Positions 16,526 through 25,861 are shown, numbered from the stretch's first letter. The stretch is DNA of 64,000 bases from Phaeobacter sp. QD34_24 (GCF_028890115.1 NZ_JARCJD010000007.1:62001-126000), one strand, 5' to 3'. Translations and numbers: made by a program. Notes: a model not told the origin generated them from the letters alone.

Positions 16526-17605
16526 CTAGTTCAAACGTTGCCCGGAGGAAAGGTCGAAGAGGTGCAGCTGATCGGCGCCGCAGCCCAGTTCCAGCACCTC
16601 GCCGCTGGCATGCTGCTGCACGCCAGAGAGGCGCACCGCCAGCGGCACCGAGGTGCCGGAGACCTTGCCGTGCACCACCGTGTCGGCGCCCAGCTGTTCG
16701 ACAAAATCGACTTCCAGGTGGAACTGTGCCGCCCCCGTGGCATCAAGTGACAGGTGTTCGGGGCGGATACCCATGGCGACCTTGGCCCCTGCGCTGGCGG
16801 GGATCTCACCGGCAAAGCGGATATCGCGGCTGCCGTCCACCAGCAGGCCGCGGCGATCCTCGGTCACGGTGCCCTCGACCACGTTCATGGCGGGGCTGCC
16901 GATGAAGTCGGCCACGAACCGGCTGGCGGGGCGCAGGTAAAGATCCATCGGCGTGCCGATCTGTTCAACCCGACCTGCGTTCATGATGATGATCCGGTCT
17001 GCGAGGCTCATGGCTTCGACCTGATCGTGGGTCACGTAGATGAAGGTGGCGCCCAGACGTTGGTGCAGGGCCTTCAGTTCGGCCCTGAGCTGCGTGCGCA
17101 GCTTGGCGTCTAGGTTCGACAGAGGTTCATCAAACAGGAACACCTTGGGATCGCGCACGATGGCGCGGCCCATGGCGACCCGCTGGCGCTGCCCGCCCGA
17201 CAGCTGCGCGGGCTTGCGGTCCAGATACTCTTCCAGCCGCAGGGTGCGGGCGGCCTCGGCGATGCGGGTGGCGATCTGATCCTTGGGCAGGCCCTCGTTT
17301 TTCAGGCCGTACTCCATGTTGCCGCGCACCGACATATGCGGGTAAAGCGCGTAGTTCTGGAACACCATGGCGATGTCACGCTCGCCCGGCTCAAGGTCGT
17401 TCACCCGGCGCTCTCCGATCTGCAGGTCGCCGGTGGTGATGCCTTCAAGGCCCGCGATCATCCGCAGGATGGTGGACTTGCCGCAGCCCGAGGGGCCGAC
17501 CAGAACGATGAACTCTCCATCCGCGATATCCGCGTTGACGTCGGACACGGCGGTGACACCGCCCGGATAGGTCTTGCCCAGGGATTTGATGTTGAGAGTA
17601 GCCAT
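16526..17605 (-). CDS. ugpC: sn-glycerol-3-phosphate ABC transporter ATP-binding protein UgpC
   Basis: 359 residues, CUT1-type ATPase. Walker A G-P-S-G-C-G-K-S-T, signature L-S-G-G-Q-R-Q-R-V-A-M-G-R, Walker B V-F-L-F-D-E-P-L-S-N-L-D and the C-terminal TOBE regulatory domain (from about 240, with M-G-I-R-P-E-H-L) are all present. It powers uptake through UgpA/UgpE. Its start directly abuts the ugpE stop. The TOBE domain is as long as in E. coli UgpC/MalK, so regulatory inputs are possible. Confidence 0.92.
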   Translation of the reverse strand: MATLNIKSLGKTYPGGVTAVSDVNADIADGEFIVLVGPSGCGKSTILRMIAGLEGITTGDLQIGERRVNDLEPGERDIAMVFQNYALYPHMSVRGNMEYGLKNEGLPKDQIATRIAEAARTLRLEEYLDRKPAQLSGGQRQRVAMGRAIVRDPKVFLFDEPLSNLDAKLRTQLRAELKALHQRLGATFIYVTHDQVEAMSLADRIIIMNAGRVEQIGTPMDLYLRPASRFVADFIGSPAMNVVEGTVTEDRRGLLVDGSRDIRFAGEIPASAGAKVAMGIRPEHLSLDATGAAQFHLEVDFVEQLGADTVVHGKVSGTSVPLAVRLSGVQQHASGEVLELGCGADQLHLFDLSSGQRLN

Positions 17606-18454
17606 TTATTTCTCGCTTTCGACCAGCCCTTTGACAAAGAGCTTTTGCATTAGAACGACGACCAGAACCGGGGGGATCATGGCAAGGACGGCGGTGCCCA
17701 TGATGTAGTGCCAGACCGGCAGCGCCTCGCCCGAGTTGACCATGCGCTGGATGCCCATGACGACGGTGTAGAGGCTTTCGTCGGTGGTGATCAGCAGCGG
17801 CCAGAGATACTGGTTCCAGCCGTAGATGAAGAGGATGATGAACAGCGCCGCGATATTGGTGCGCGACAGCGGCAGCAGGATATCCTTGAAGAAGCGGATC
17901 GGTCCTGCGCGGTCGATGCGGGCGGCCTCGACCAGCTCATCCGGGATGGTCAGGAAGAACTGGCGGAACAGGAAGGTGGCCGTGGCCGAGGCGATCAGGG
18001 GAATGGTGAGGCCCGCGTAGGTATTGAGAAGGCCCATCTTCACCACCACGTCGAATGTGGGCAGGATCCGCACTTCGACCGGCAGCATCAGGGTGATGAA
18101 GATCATCCAGAAGAACCCCATGCGGAAGGGGAAGCGGAAATAGACGATGGCATAGGCCGACAGGATCGAGATGACGATTTTGCCGAATGTGATGACGAGC
18201 GCCATGATCAGGCTGTTGAACATCATCATGCCGATGGGCACGCCGCCCGCCTCGGGCAAGCCGCCTGCCAGAAGTTGCGAGTAGTTCTCCCAGGCCTGAT
18301 CGCCAAACCAGAGCGGGATAGGCGATTGCGACAGGGCGCCGGGGCCGTGGGTGGAGGCAACCAGCGCCATCCAGACCGGGAAGCACAGGAACAGCACACC
18401 GACGATCAGGATCGCATGGGTGAGGAACGTCAGAATGGGGCGATTTTCGACCAT
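17606..18454 (-). CDS. ugpE: sn-glycerol-3-phosphate ABC transporter permease UgpE
   Basis: 282 residues, six membrane segments, starting with the typical W-M-A-L-V-A-S-T-H-G region. The EAA loop reads E-L-V-E-A-A-R-I-D-R-A-G-P-I-R-F-F-K-D-I-L-L-P-L-S, the contact site for UgpC. The segment Y-G-W-N-Q-Y-L-W-P-L is characteristic of UgpE. Its ATG shares one base with the ugpA stop (TGATG). It forms the channel with UgpA in the inner membrane. Confidence 0.92.
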   Translation of the reverse strand: MVENRPILTFLTHAILIVGVLFLCFPVWMALVASTHGPGALSQSPIPLWFGDQAWENYSQLLAGGLPEAGGVPIGMMMFNSLIMALVITFGKIVISILSAYAIVYFRFPFRMGFFWMIFITLMLPVEVRILPTFDVVVKMGLLNTYAGLTIPLIASATATFLFRQFFLTIPDELVEAARIDRAGPIRFFKDILLPLSRTNIAALFIILFIYGWNQYLWPLLITTDESLYTVVMGIQRMVNSGEALPVWHYIMGTAVLAMIPPVLVVVLMQKLFVKGLVESEK

Positions 18455-19335
18455 CAGTATTGCACCTTGCGCTCGACGTAACGGAATTGGATGAAGGTCA
18501 TCAGGATCACCATGCCCATCAGGATCACCGATTGCGCGGCAGAGGATCCGTAGTCCTGCCCGATAAAGCCGGTGTTGTAGACCCGGAACACCAGGATCGA
18601 GGTGGCATCGGCGGGGCCGCCCTCGGTGGTGGCGTGGATCAGGGCAAAGGTATCAAAGAAGGCGTAGACGAGGTTCACGACCAGCAGGAAGAATGTGGTG
18701 GGCGTGAGCAGCGGGAAGGTGATCGACCAGAAGCGGCGCATGGGGCCTGCGCGGTCAATCGCGGCGGCCTCGATCAGGGATTTCGGGATCGATTGCAGGC
18801 CGGCCAGGAAAAAGAGGAAATTGTAGCTCACCTGTTTCCAGGCGGCGGCGACAACGACCAGCAAAAGCGCCTGATCGCCGTTCACGTAGTGGTTCCATTC
18901 GACCCCGATGCCCTTCAGCCAATAGGCGACGATGCCGAGCGAGGGGTTCATCAGGAAGTACCAGATCACCCCGGCCAGAGCGGGGGCGACGGCATAGGGC
19001 CAGATCAGCAATGTGCGGTAGCCGGTGGCGGCCTTGATCACCCGGTTGGCGGCCACCGCCAGGATCAGCGAGATCGCCATGGCGAGGAAGGCCACCGAGA
19101 AGCCAAAGACCAGCGTGGTGCGGAAGGACTTCAGATATCCCGGATCGCGAAACAGCTCGTAGTAATTCTCAAGCCAGACCCATTCACGGGAAAACCCAAA
19201 GGCGTCTTCGATGAAGAACGAGCTTTCCAGCGCCTGGTAGGAGGGCCAGAAGAAGAAGGCGACGGTGATCGCGATTTGCGGCAGCACCAGCAGGTAGGGC
19301 AGCAGCCGGGAGCGGAAGACGACACGCTTTTGCAC
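18454..19335 (-). CDS. ugpA: sn-glycerol-3-phosphate ABC transporter permease UgpA
   Basis: 293 residues, inner-membrane permease of the CUT1 family. It starts [13 protein letters not shown] and contains the EAA loop [25 protein letters not shown]. The C-terminal [13 protein letters not shown] segment is family-typical. It is separated from ugpB by 81 bp holding a terminator-like hairpin, so it is probably expressed at a lower level than the binding protein. Confidence 0.92.
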   Translation of the reverse strand: MQKRVVFRSRLLPYLLVLPQIAITVAFFFWPSYQALESSFFIEDAFGFSREWVWLENYYELFRDPGYLKSFRTTLVFGFSVAFLAMAISLILAVAANRVIKAATGYRTLLIWPYAVAPALAGVIWYFLMNPSLGIVAYWLKGIGVEWNHYVNGDQALLLVVVAAAWKQVSYNFLFFLAGLQSIPKSLIEAAAIDRAGPMRRFWSITFPLLTPTTFFLLVVNLVYAFFDTFALIHATTEGGPADATSILVFRVYNTGFIGQDYGSSAAQSVILMGMVILMTFIQFRYVERKVQY

Positions 19336-19365
19336 GGGCAGGGACCTTTGGGAGATCGTGGAAAA

Positions 19366-19392
19366 AGGGGGAGGCCCCGGATGGGACCTCCC
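19366..19392 (-). terminator. Attenuator-like hairpin between ugpB and ugpA
   Basis: On the minus strand GGGAGG-T-CCC, a 4-nt ATCC loop, then GGG-G-CCTCCC form a stem (19369-19392) with one mismatch. It is followed by C-C-T-T-T-T-T. This is a rho-independent-type structure directly after the ugpB stop and before ugpA. It likely ends part of the transcripts and protects the ugpB message, giving the excess of binding protein typical of ABC importers. Confidence 0.6.
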
Positions 19393-19416
19393 GATAAAGC
19401 CAACAGGTGGGGATGA

Positions 19417-20736
19417 TCAGTCGTTGGCTTTTTCGAACTTGCGCAGCAGGGCGTTGCCGCGCTCAACCGCTGCGTCCAGGGCGGTCTTGGCGTCCTTGTC
19501 GCCTGCCCAGACGGCTTCCAGCTCTTCGTTGATGATGTCGCGGATCTGCACGAAGTTGCCGAAACGCAGGCCCTTGGAGGCCGGGGTCGGAGCGTTCAGC
19601 GACAGCTGCTTGATCGCGGTGTCGGTCATCGGATCGGTTTCGTAGAAGCCCTGCTCCTTGGACAGGTCATAGGCAGCGGTGGTGATCGGAACATAGCCGG
19701 TGTTCTGGTGCCAGTAGGCCTGCTGCTCGGCTGCGGAGACAAACTGGAAGAAGTCGGCGACACAGGCGTATTCGGGCTTCTCGTGGCCGTTCAGCACCCA
19801 GAGGGTCGCACCGCCGATGATCGAGTTCTGCGGCTTGTCCGTCACGGCGGTGTCCACCGGCAGCATGGTCTGGCCGAATTCGAAGTCGGTGATGTCCTTC
19901 TTGAAGCCACCGTAATAGGCCGAGGAGTTGATCCACAGCGCGGTTTCGCCGTTGACGAACTGGCCACGGCTGTCACCGCGACGACCGCCATAGGCGAACA
20001 GGCCTTCCTTGCCCATGTCGGCAATGCGCTGGATGTGGTTCACAACCGCGTCGTTGTTGAAGGTGAACTCGGTCTTGAGCGAGGCAAAACCGTTCTCCTC
20101 GGTGCCCAGCGGCAGGTTGTGCCAGGCCGAGTAGTTCTCGATGTTGGACCAGGACTGCCAGCCAAAGGAGAAGGGCTTTTCAACGCCGTTGGCCTTCAGG
20201 GCGCGGGCGGCTTCCTCGACTTCGTCCCAGGTCGTGGGAACACCGACACCGGCTGCGTCCAGGGCGGTCTTGTTGTACCACAGAACCGGGGTGGAGGAGT
20301 TGAACGGCAGCGACAGGAGGTTGTTGTCGGTGTCGGTGTAGTAGGAAATCACGGCCGGCAGGTAGGCGGAGGGATCGAAGTCGATGCCTGCGTCTTCCAT
20401 CAGCTTGTAGACCGGGTAGATCGCGCCCTTGTCGCCGGCGGCCATCATGGTGGCGGTGCCGACCTCGAAGACCTGCACGATGTGCGGCTGCTCACCGGCG
20501 CGGAAGGCGGCGATGGCTGCGGTCATGTTCTCGGTGTAGTTGCCCTTGTAGACGGCATTGATCTGGCAGCTGTCCGAACCGGCGTTGTAGTCGGCTGCAA
20601 ACTTGTCGACGATCTCGCCCAGCTGGCCGCCCATGGCGTGCCAGAACTGCACTTCGGCTTTTTCTGCAAATGCGGCGGTGCCGACCATGGCAAAGGCGGT
20701 GGTCGCCGACAGAATGGATTTGAGTTTCATCTTCAT
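19417..20736 (-). CDS. ugpB: sn-glycerol-3-phosphate ABC transporter substrate-binding protein UgpB
   Basis: 439 residues with a Sec signal peptide (K-M-K-L-K then a hydrophobic core ending in A-A-F-A, cleavage before E-K-A-E-V-Q-F-W-H-A-M). The mature start V-Q-F-W-H-A-M-G-G and the central N-S-S-T-P-V-L-W-Y-N-K are hallmarks of UgpB, as is the late segment Q-A-Y-W-H-Q-N-T-G-Y-V-P-I. It binds glycerol-3-phosphate or glycerophosphodiesters in the periplasm. AGGAG precedes the ATG by 6 nt. It is the first gene of the operon. Confidence 0.93.
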   Translation of the reverse strand: MKMKLKSILSATTAFAMVGTAAFAEKAEVQFWHAMGGQLGEIVDKFAADYNAGSDSCQINAVYKGNYTENMTAAIAAFRAGEQPHIVQVFEVGTATMMAAGDKGAIYPVYKLMEDAGIDFDPSAYLPAVISYYTDTDNNLLSLPFNSSTPVLWYNKTALDAAGVGVPTTWDEVEEAARALKANGVEKPFSFGWQSWSNIENYSAWHNLPLGTEENGFASLKTEFTFNNDAVVNHIQRIADMGKEGLFAYGGRRGDSRGQFVNGETALWINSSAYYGGFKKDITDFEFGQTMLPVDTAVTDKPQNSIIGGATLWVLNGHEKPEYACVADFFQFVSAAEQQAYWHQNTGYVPITTAAYDLSKEQGFYETDPMTDTAIKQLSLNAPTPASKGLRFGNFVQIRDIINEELEAVWAGDKDAKTALDAAVERGNALLRKFEKAND

Positions 20737-21153
20737 CTCCTATCGCTGCGGTGTGTCAAATTCGGCCGCAGCAGGTCCCCGTGTTGATTCTCTATGAGTT
20801 CAATCACTCACATGAGGCGCTTTATTCTGTGTATGTAACGCTCATATGAATTCACTTAGCGTTCAGATGAACATTGCGTCAAGCGTGTGCATAATCTGCC
20901 CAGGAATTAATCATTCGCGGGATTGAGGGCCTGTGGCCTGCGTATCTGCTTGATGTCGTGGTGGATTTATGGGCTTTGCAGCGGTCGCCGGGGTGGCGCT
21001 GACGCAGATGTGAACGGCGCAGATTTTTCTTCGCCGCCGGGGGGTGACGTCAGGCAATGCGCAGCTCGACAGCCCCGGCCCGCAAAGATGCGGGCCGAGC
21101 GCTGATTCCCTGCCGGGCGCCGATGCCCGTGCAATGGGGGTGTGAGAGGGGCT
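20737..21153. other. 417-bp intergenic region: ugp promoter and operators
   Basis: No gene is supported here. The half nearer ugpB (20737-20880) is AT-richer and carries the three palindromes described separately; the half nearer matB (20881-21153) is GC-rich and featureless apart from the matB 3' end. I could not fix -35/-10 boxes for ugpB with confidence. Confidence 0.5.
20807..20872. promoter_or_regulatory. Three TCA-N2-TGA palindromes upstream of ugpB (candidate DeoR/GlpR operators)
   Basis: CTCACATGAG (20807-20816), CTCATATGAA (20841-20850) and GTTCAGATGAAC (20861-20872) share the core TCA-N-A-TGA. The last two also share a preceding CG(C/T) context (ACGCTCATATGAA, GCGTTCAGATGAA). Core-to-core spacings are about 34 and 21 bp, near whole helical turns. 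They lie 70-136 bp before the ugpB ATG. The DeoR gene at the end of the same operon is the obvious candidate binder. Confidence 0.55.
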
Positions 21154-22671
21154 TTAGGCGCCGGTGAAGGTGGCTTTGTACTGGTCGCGCAGGATGTTCT
21201 TCTGCACCTTGCCCATGGTGTTGCGTGGCAGCTCATCCAGCACCACCAGCTTGCGGGGATGCTTGAACCGCGCCAGCACGTCGCGCACCCTGTCCATGAT
21301 GGCATCGGGGTCAGGCGCGGCGCCGGGTTCCGGCACGATGACGCCCAGGACAGTTTCTCCGAAATCCGGGTGCGGCACGCCGATCACCGCGCTTTCCAGC
21401 ACGCCCGGCTGCTCGTCCAGCACCAGCTCGATCTCCTTGGGGTAGATGTTGTAGCCGCCCGAGATGATCAGGTCCTTGTTGCGCCCGACGATCTGAACAT
21501 AGCCGTCCCTATCGATCAGCCCGAGGTCCCCGGTGATGAAGAACCCGTCGCTGCGCAGCTCGGCGGCGGTCTTTTCCGGCATCTGCCAGTAGCCCTTGAA
21601 CACATTGGGGCCGCGCACCTCGATCTGGCCGATGTCGCCGTCCGGCAAAGTCGCGCCCGTGTCGGGATCGGTGATCTTCAACTCCACGCCCGGCAAGGGG
21701 AAGCCGACGGTGCCTGCACGCCGCTCGCCCTCGTAAGGGTTGGAGGTGTTCATATTGGTTTCCGTCATCCCGTAGCGTTCCAGGATGCGGTGACCGGTGC
21801 GCTCTTCGAATTGCACATGGGTTTCCGCCAATAGCGGCGCCGAGCCGGAAATGAACAGCCGCATATGCGCCGTCAGATCGCGGGTGAAACGCGGATCCCC
21901 CAGAAGACGCGTGTAGAAGGTCGGAACCCCCATCATCGTGCTGGCCTTTGGCAGATCCGCGATGATGGCGTCCAGATCGAACTTCGGCAGGAAGATCATC
22001 GACCCGCCCGCCGCCAGGGTCACGTTGCTGGCCACGAACAGCCCGTGGGTGTGAAAGATCGGCAAGGCGTGCAGCAGGACGTCGTCGGCCGTGAAGCGCC
22101 ATTCGCTGACCAGGGTGCGGGCGTTGGACAGAAGGTTGTCCTGCGTCAGCATCGCCCCCTTGGAACGCCCCGTGGTGCCCGAGGTATAGAGAAAGGCCGC
22201 CAGATCATCGCCAGAGCGCGAAACCGTGGGGTAGGCCCTATCCTGGCCGCTTGCGGCCTCCATCAGGCTGCCGCTGCCATCGGCGCCAAGGGTCATCAGC
22301 TGCGCGTCCAGATCCTGTGCCACCGGAGTCAGCCCGTCCCGGCTGGCACCATCGCAGACGATCATCCGCGCACCGCTGTTGTCGATGAAATAGGTCAGCT
22401 CATCGACCGTGTAGGCGGTGTTGAGCGGCAGAAAGACCAGCCCGGCTTGGGCGCAGGCGGCATAAAGCGCCAGCGCCTCGGGGGATTTCTCGACCTGAAC
22501 CGCCACGCGGTCGCCCGGCGCAAGGCCCTTGCCCGTCATCACATGGGCGATCTGTGCCGCCGTCTCGAGGAACTGTTGATGGGTGATCACCTGACCGTCC
22601 GGCAGATGCAGGAAGGCGGTGGATTTACCGGCATGGGCGCCAAACAGCCCGTCATAAAGGGGATTTGCCAT
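21154..22671 (-). CDS. matB: Malonyl-CoA synthetase MatB
   Basis: 505 residues of the ANL superfamily. Motifs: F-L-Y-T-S-G-T-T-G-R-S-K-G-A, E-R-Y-G-M-T-E-T-N-M-N-T-S-N-P-Y, which is characteristic of malonyl-CoA ligases, and the catalytic lysine in N-T-M-G-K-V-Q-K near the C-terminus. The R-R-A-G-T-V-G-F-P-L-P-G-V segment is also MatB-typical. It converts malonate, CoA and ATP to malonyl-CoA, which MatA (next upstream) decarboxylates to acetyl-CoA. It is the last gene of the matPQMAB operon, 3 bp after matA. Confidence 0.93.
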   Translation of the reverse strand: MANPLYDGLFGAHAGKSTAFLHLPDGQVITHQQFLETAAQIAHVMTGKGLAPGDRVAVQVEKSPEALALYAACAQAGLVFLPLNTAYTVDELTYFIDNSGARMIVCDGASRDGLTPVAQDLDAQLMTLGADGSGSLMEAASGQDRAYPTVSRSGDDLAAFLYTSGTTGRSKGAMLTQDNLLSNARTLVSEWRFTADDVLLHALPIFHTHGLFVASNVTLAAGGSMIFLPKFDLDAIIADLPKASTMMGVPTFYTRLLGDPRFTRDLTAHMRLFISGSAPLLAETHVQFEERTGHRILERYGMTETNMNTSNPYEGERRAGTVGFPLPGVELKITDPDTGATLPDGDIGQIEVRGPNVFKGYWQMPEKTAAELRSDGFFITGDLGLIDRDGYVQIVGRNKDLIISGGYNIYPKEIELVLDEQPGVLESAVIGVPHPDFGETVLGVIVPEPGAAPDPDAIMDRVRDVLARFKHPRKLVVLDELPRNTMGKVQKNILRDQYKATFTGA

Positions 22672-22674
22672 GGT

Positions 22675-23931
22675 CTAGCTACTTTCCGTTTTCTGCAGCT
22701 GCGATGCGGCGGCCAGGGCGCGGACCTCAGCCGTTGCGGCCACTTTCTGGGTGGTGGCGAAGTGTTCGTGGTTCTGGGCGACCTTCTTGAGGTCATAAAG
22801 GTAGTTGACCATCGCGCCGCCCGACTGCGCGCGCCCCTTGTCCGAGGTATCCGCATCGGCGTGCACCGCGTGGACAATGGCGCCATTGCCAAGGTGGAAC
22901 CGGGCGACCGGATCATAGGGCAGACCGCCGCGTCCCTTGGCCGACAGCAGGTAATGGGCGGCATCGGCCTTGACCCGCTCCGGATCACCGGGATCCCAGT
23001 CAAACCCTTCCTTTGCGATCCAGCTTGCCAGTCCCGGGATCGGAGAAAGCGTGACAAAGGTTTTCAGTCCCGCCAGCTCAGTCGCAAGATCGGCGGCCAC
23101 CTGTTTGATCAGCGAATTGCCGAAGGAGATGCTGGCCAGTCCCGCCTGACAGTTGGAGATCGAATAGAACACCGCCGTATCGGCCTCATCTGCGGTCATC
23201 GGCGTGCGATCCTCTGCCAATAGCGCCTGAACAGAGCCCGGAATGCCCTTGGTCAGGGCCACTTCGACAAAGATCAGCGGCTCGTCCGGCATGGCGGGAT
23301 GGAAGAAGGCAAAACAGCGCCGGTCTGCCGGTTGCAGTCTGCGGCGCAGGTCGTCCCAGCTGTCGATGGCATGTACCGCCTCATAGGCGATGATCTTCTC
23401 CAGGATATTGGCCGGGCTTTGCCAGTTGATCGGGCGCAGCACCAGGAAGCCCCGGTTGAACCAGGAGGCAAAGAGATGGCGAAAATCCTGATCCAGCGCC
23501 TCCAGTTCGGGGATGCCCCGCCCCAGCCGCAACAGATCCGCCCGCATCCGCACCAGGGCGCCGGTGGCGCCGGGCACGCGGTTCAGGCGGCGGATCAGCT
23601 CTTGGCGGCGGGGTTCCACCGCCGCCATGAAGGCGCGATAGCTGTCTTTCGAAGGCGCTTGTTCGTAGGCGTCCAGGCCAGTGCGCACCGCTTCGGGGTC
23701 GATGTTCAGCTGGGTGGCGATATGGGTGAAGAAGGCCAGCTTCTTTTCGTCCTCCAGCCGCTCAAAGCCCGAGATCACCTCTTGTGCCAGCATCAGGCCC
23801 GAGGTCTCCCCGGCAGAGCCGACCAGATCCTCGGCCAGCTCCGTGATCGGGCGGCTGTCCCTTTGCCCGCCCCCGGGCCACAGGTAGCGGCGCTCGAAGA
23901 CGGTGGACAGAAGATCGGCCAGAAGGGTCAC
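22675..23931 (-). CDS. matA: Malonyl-CoA decarboxylase
   Basis: About 418 residues of the MCD family. Recognisable parts are the helical N-domain (F-F-T-H-I-A-T-Q-L-N-I-D-P) and the C-terminal catalytic GNAT-like domain, with F-F-H-P-A-M-P-D-E-P-L-I-F-V-E-V-A-L, A-V-F-Y-S-I-S-N-C-Q-A-G-L, L-S-P-I-P-G and V-A-R-F-H-L-G-N-G-A. It releases CO2 from malonyl-CoA to give acetyl-CoA. The start is a GTG at 23931 that overlaps the dctM TGA (GTGA); the frame extends to 23988 only inside dctM. Confidence 0.92.
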   Translation of the reverse strand: MTLLADLLSTVFERRYLWPGGGQRDSRPITELAEDLVGSAGETSGLMLAQEVISGFERLEDEKKLAFFTHIATQLNIDPEAVRTGLDAYEQAPSKDSYRAFMAAVEPRRQELIRRLNRVPGATGALVRMRADLLRLGRGIPELEALDQDFRHLFASWFNRGFLVLRPINWQSPANILEKIIAYEAVHAIDSWDDLRRRLQPADRRCFAFFHPAMPDEPLIFVEVALTKGIPGSVQALLAEDRTPMTADEADTAVFYSISNCQAGLASISFGNSLIKQVAADLATELAGLKTFVTLSPIPGLASWIAKEGFDWDPGDPERVKADAAHYLLSAKGRGGLPYDPVARFHLGNGAIVHAVHADADTSDKGRAQSGGAMVNYLYDLKKVAQNHEHFATTQKVAATAEVRALAAASQLQKTESS

Positions 23932-25244
23932 AGCGCCCCTCCCATCACCGCGTTCGGAAGCCAGGTGGCAAGGCCGGGGAAGAGGCACAGCAGGATGATG
24001 GCGATCACCATGCAGGCCACGAAGGGCAGCGATCCCATCAGGATGGTCTTCAGCGAGATATCCGGCGCGATGCCGTTGATCACGTAAAGGTTCAGACCCA
24101 CCGGCGGCGAGATCAGCCCGATTTCCATGTTGATGGTCAGCACCACGGCAAACCAGATCGGATCAAAGCCCGCGGTGGTGATGATCGGCAACAGGATCGG
24201 CGCCGCCATCAGGATCACTGCAACCGGCGGCAGGAAGAAGCCCGCGATCAACAGGAAGACATTGACCGCCCCCATCAAGACCCAGCGGTTCACATCCAGC
24301 GTGCCGATCCATTCGGCGATCGACTGGGTGATGAAGAGCGAACTCAGCATGTAGGAGAACACACCGGCGGCGGCGATGATGAAGAGGATCATCACCGATT
24401 CCTTGGTGCTGTCACGCAGCACCACCCAGATATCGCGCGGGTTCCACAGCTTGTAGATCACCATCGCAATCACGAGGCACAGCAGCGCACCCACGGCGGC
24501 GGTTTCCGACGGCGTCGCAACGCCGCCATACATCGCGTAAAGCACGCCAAGGATGATCAGAAGGAAGGGCACCACGCGGGGCAGGATCTCAAACCGCTGC
24601 GCCCAGGTATAGCTGCCCGACCCCAGCCGCTGCGTATCGCCCGAGCGCCAGGTGGAATAAAGCGACCATCCCATGAACAGACCGACGAGCATCAGCCCTG
24701 GAATGACGCCCGCCAGGAACAGACGCCCGATCGAGGTCTCGGTGGCGATGCCGTAGACGATCATGGTGACCGAGGGCGGGATCAGGATGCCGAGCGTGCC
24801 ACCGGCGGCGATGGAGCCCGCAGCCACCCCGTCCGGGTAGCCGCGCTTGCGCATCTCGGGGATGCCCATCTTGCCGATGGCTGCGCAGGTCGCCGGAGAG
24901 GACCCCGACATCGCCGCAAACAGCGCGCAGGCGCCAAGGTTGGAGATTACCAGCCCGCCGGGCACCCGGGTCAGCCAGCGCTCCAGCGCCTCGTATAGGT
25001 CGGCACCCGCGCGGGTCGAGGCGATGGAGGATCCCATGATGATAAACATCGGGATCGACAGCAGGGCAAAATTATCAAGCTTTCCGAACAGGATCTCGGG
25101 CATCAACTCAAGGCTGCGCATGCCGTCGAAGGCGATCAGGAAGCCGGCCGAAACGATCAGCAGGCCAAGCGCGACCGAGACGCCGGAAAACAGCACGAGG
25201 ATAGTGGCAAGGGCGACTAGCCCGCCCAGGATAAGAGGGTCCAT
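23928..25244 (-). CDS. matM: TRAP transporter large permease (malonate)
   Basis: 438 residues, about 12 membrane helices, DctM family. It has the N-terminal S-I-P-M-F-I-I-M-G-S and G-A-C-A-L-F-A-A-M-S-G-S-S-P-A-T segments, then G-I-L-I-P-P-S and E-I-G-L-I-S-P-P-V-G-L-N. It is the ion-coupled transport subunit, fused to nothing and paired with the small DctQ subunit 3 bp upstream. Position in matP-Q-M-A-B assigns malonate as substrate, as shown for the same gene order in Sinorhizobium meliloti. GGAGATC precedes the ATG. Confidence 0.9.
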   Translation of the reverse strand: MDPLILGGLVALATILVLFSGVSVALGLLIVSAGFLIAFDGMRSLELMPEILFGKLDNFALLSIPMFIIMGSSIASTRAGADLYEALERWLTRVPGGLVISNLGACALFAAMSGSSPATCAAIGKMGIPEMRKRGYPDGVAAGSIAAGGTLGILIPPSVTMIVYGIATETSIGRLFLAGVIPGLMLVGLFMGWSLYSTWRSGDTQRLGSGSYTWAQRFEILPRVVPFLLIILGVLYAMYGGVATPSETAAVGALLCLVIAMVIYKLWNPRDIWVVLRDSTKESVMILFIIAAAGVFSYMLSSLFITQSIAEWIGTLDVNRWVLMGAVNVFLLIAGFFLPPVAVILMAAPILLPIITTAGFDPIWFAVVLTINMEIGLISPPVGLNLYVINGIAPDISLKTILMGSLPFVACMVIAIILLCLFPGLATWLPNAVMGGAL

Positions 25245-25247
25245 GGC

Positions 25248-25793
25248 TCAGATCTCCAGGCCGAAGGGTTTGTCGGCGCCAATCAGCAGGGCCACGAGGT
25301 CGGCAATCAGCTGCAACAGGAACAGGGCGAAGCCGATGGGAATTGCAAGGTAGGGAATCCAGAGCCGCACGCCCCAGACCGTGTCAGAGCGCCAGCCGCG
25401 CTCCCAGGCGAAATGCCAGTATTCGAACCCGTACCACAGCATGATCGCCATGATGCCGATCGACAGGATCGAGGTGAGGATGGCGAGGAAAAACCGCGCC
25501 CGTGGCGGCAGCGAAATCGGGATCAGATCCACGTTCACATGGCCGCGCAGACGCTGCACGTAGGGCAACCCCACAAGGGTCGCTGCAATGACCAGATAGA
25601 TCACCGCTTCGGTCTGCCAGACGGTGGAGCCGTTCAGCACGAAGCGCACGACGATCATCTGGCATGTGATGGCCACGGCGGCCACGATCATGGCGGCTGC
25701 GCACCAGCCTGCAAGGGTCGACAGGGCCGCAACGGCCCGCAGGAACGGATTGTTCCCGGTGTTTGCGATCCTGGCCGAGCTTTGTCCTGCCAT
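25248..25793 (-). CDS. matQ: TRAP transporter small permease (malonate)
   Basis: 181 residues with four membrane helices, DctQ family (motif W-Q-T-E-A-V-I-Y-L-V-I-A-A-T, then R-L-R-G-H-V-N-V-D). The E in the W-x-x-E position and the G-H-V-x-V-D segment are standard for TRAP small subunits. GGAGGCGGGA precedes the ATG. It lies between the binding protein and the large permease. Confidence 0.9.
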   Translation of the reverse strand: MAGQSSARIANTGNNPFLRAVAALSTLAGWCAAAMIVAAVAITCQMIVVRFVLNGSTVWQTEAVIYLVIAATLVGLPYVQRLRGHVNVDLIPISLPPRARFFLAILTSILSIGIMAIMLWYGFEYWHFAWERGWRSDTVWGVRLWIPYLAIPIGFALFLLQLIADLVALLIGADKPFGLEI

Positions 25794-25825
25794 TCCCGCC
25801 TCCTGAATTTCTTGGGTCTTTGGGG

Positions 25826-25853
25826 GGCAGAGCGGACATGGGTCCGCCCTGCC
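25826..25853 (-). promoter_or_regulatory. Intercistronic hairpin after the TRAP binding-protein gene
   Basis: GGCAG-A-GCGGAC (25826-25837), loop ATGG, GTCCGC-C-CTGCC (25842-25853): an 11-bp stem with one mismatch located in the 68-bp gap between matP and matQ. No U-run follows on the minus strand, so it probably stabilises the matP message rather than terminating, a layout common downstream of binding-protein cistrons. Confidence 0.5.
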
Positions 25854-25861
25854 GGTTCAGA

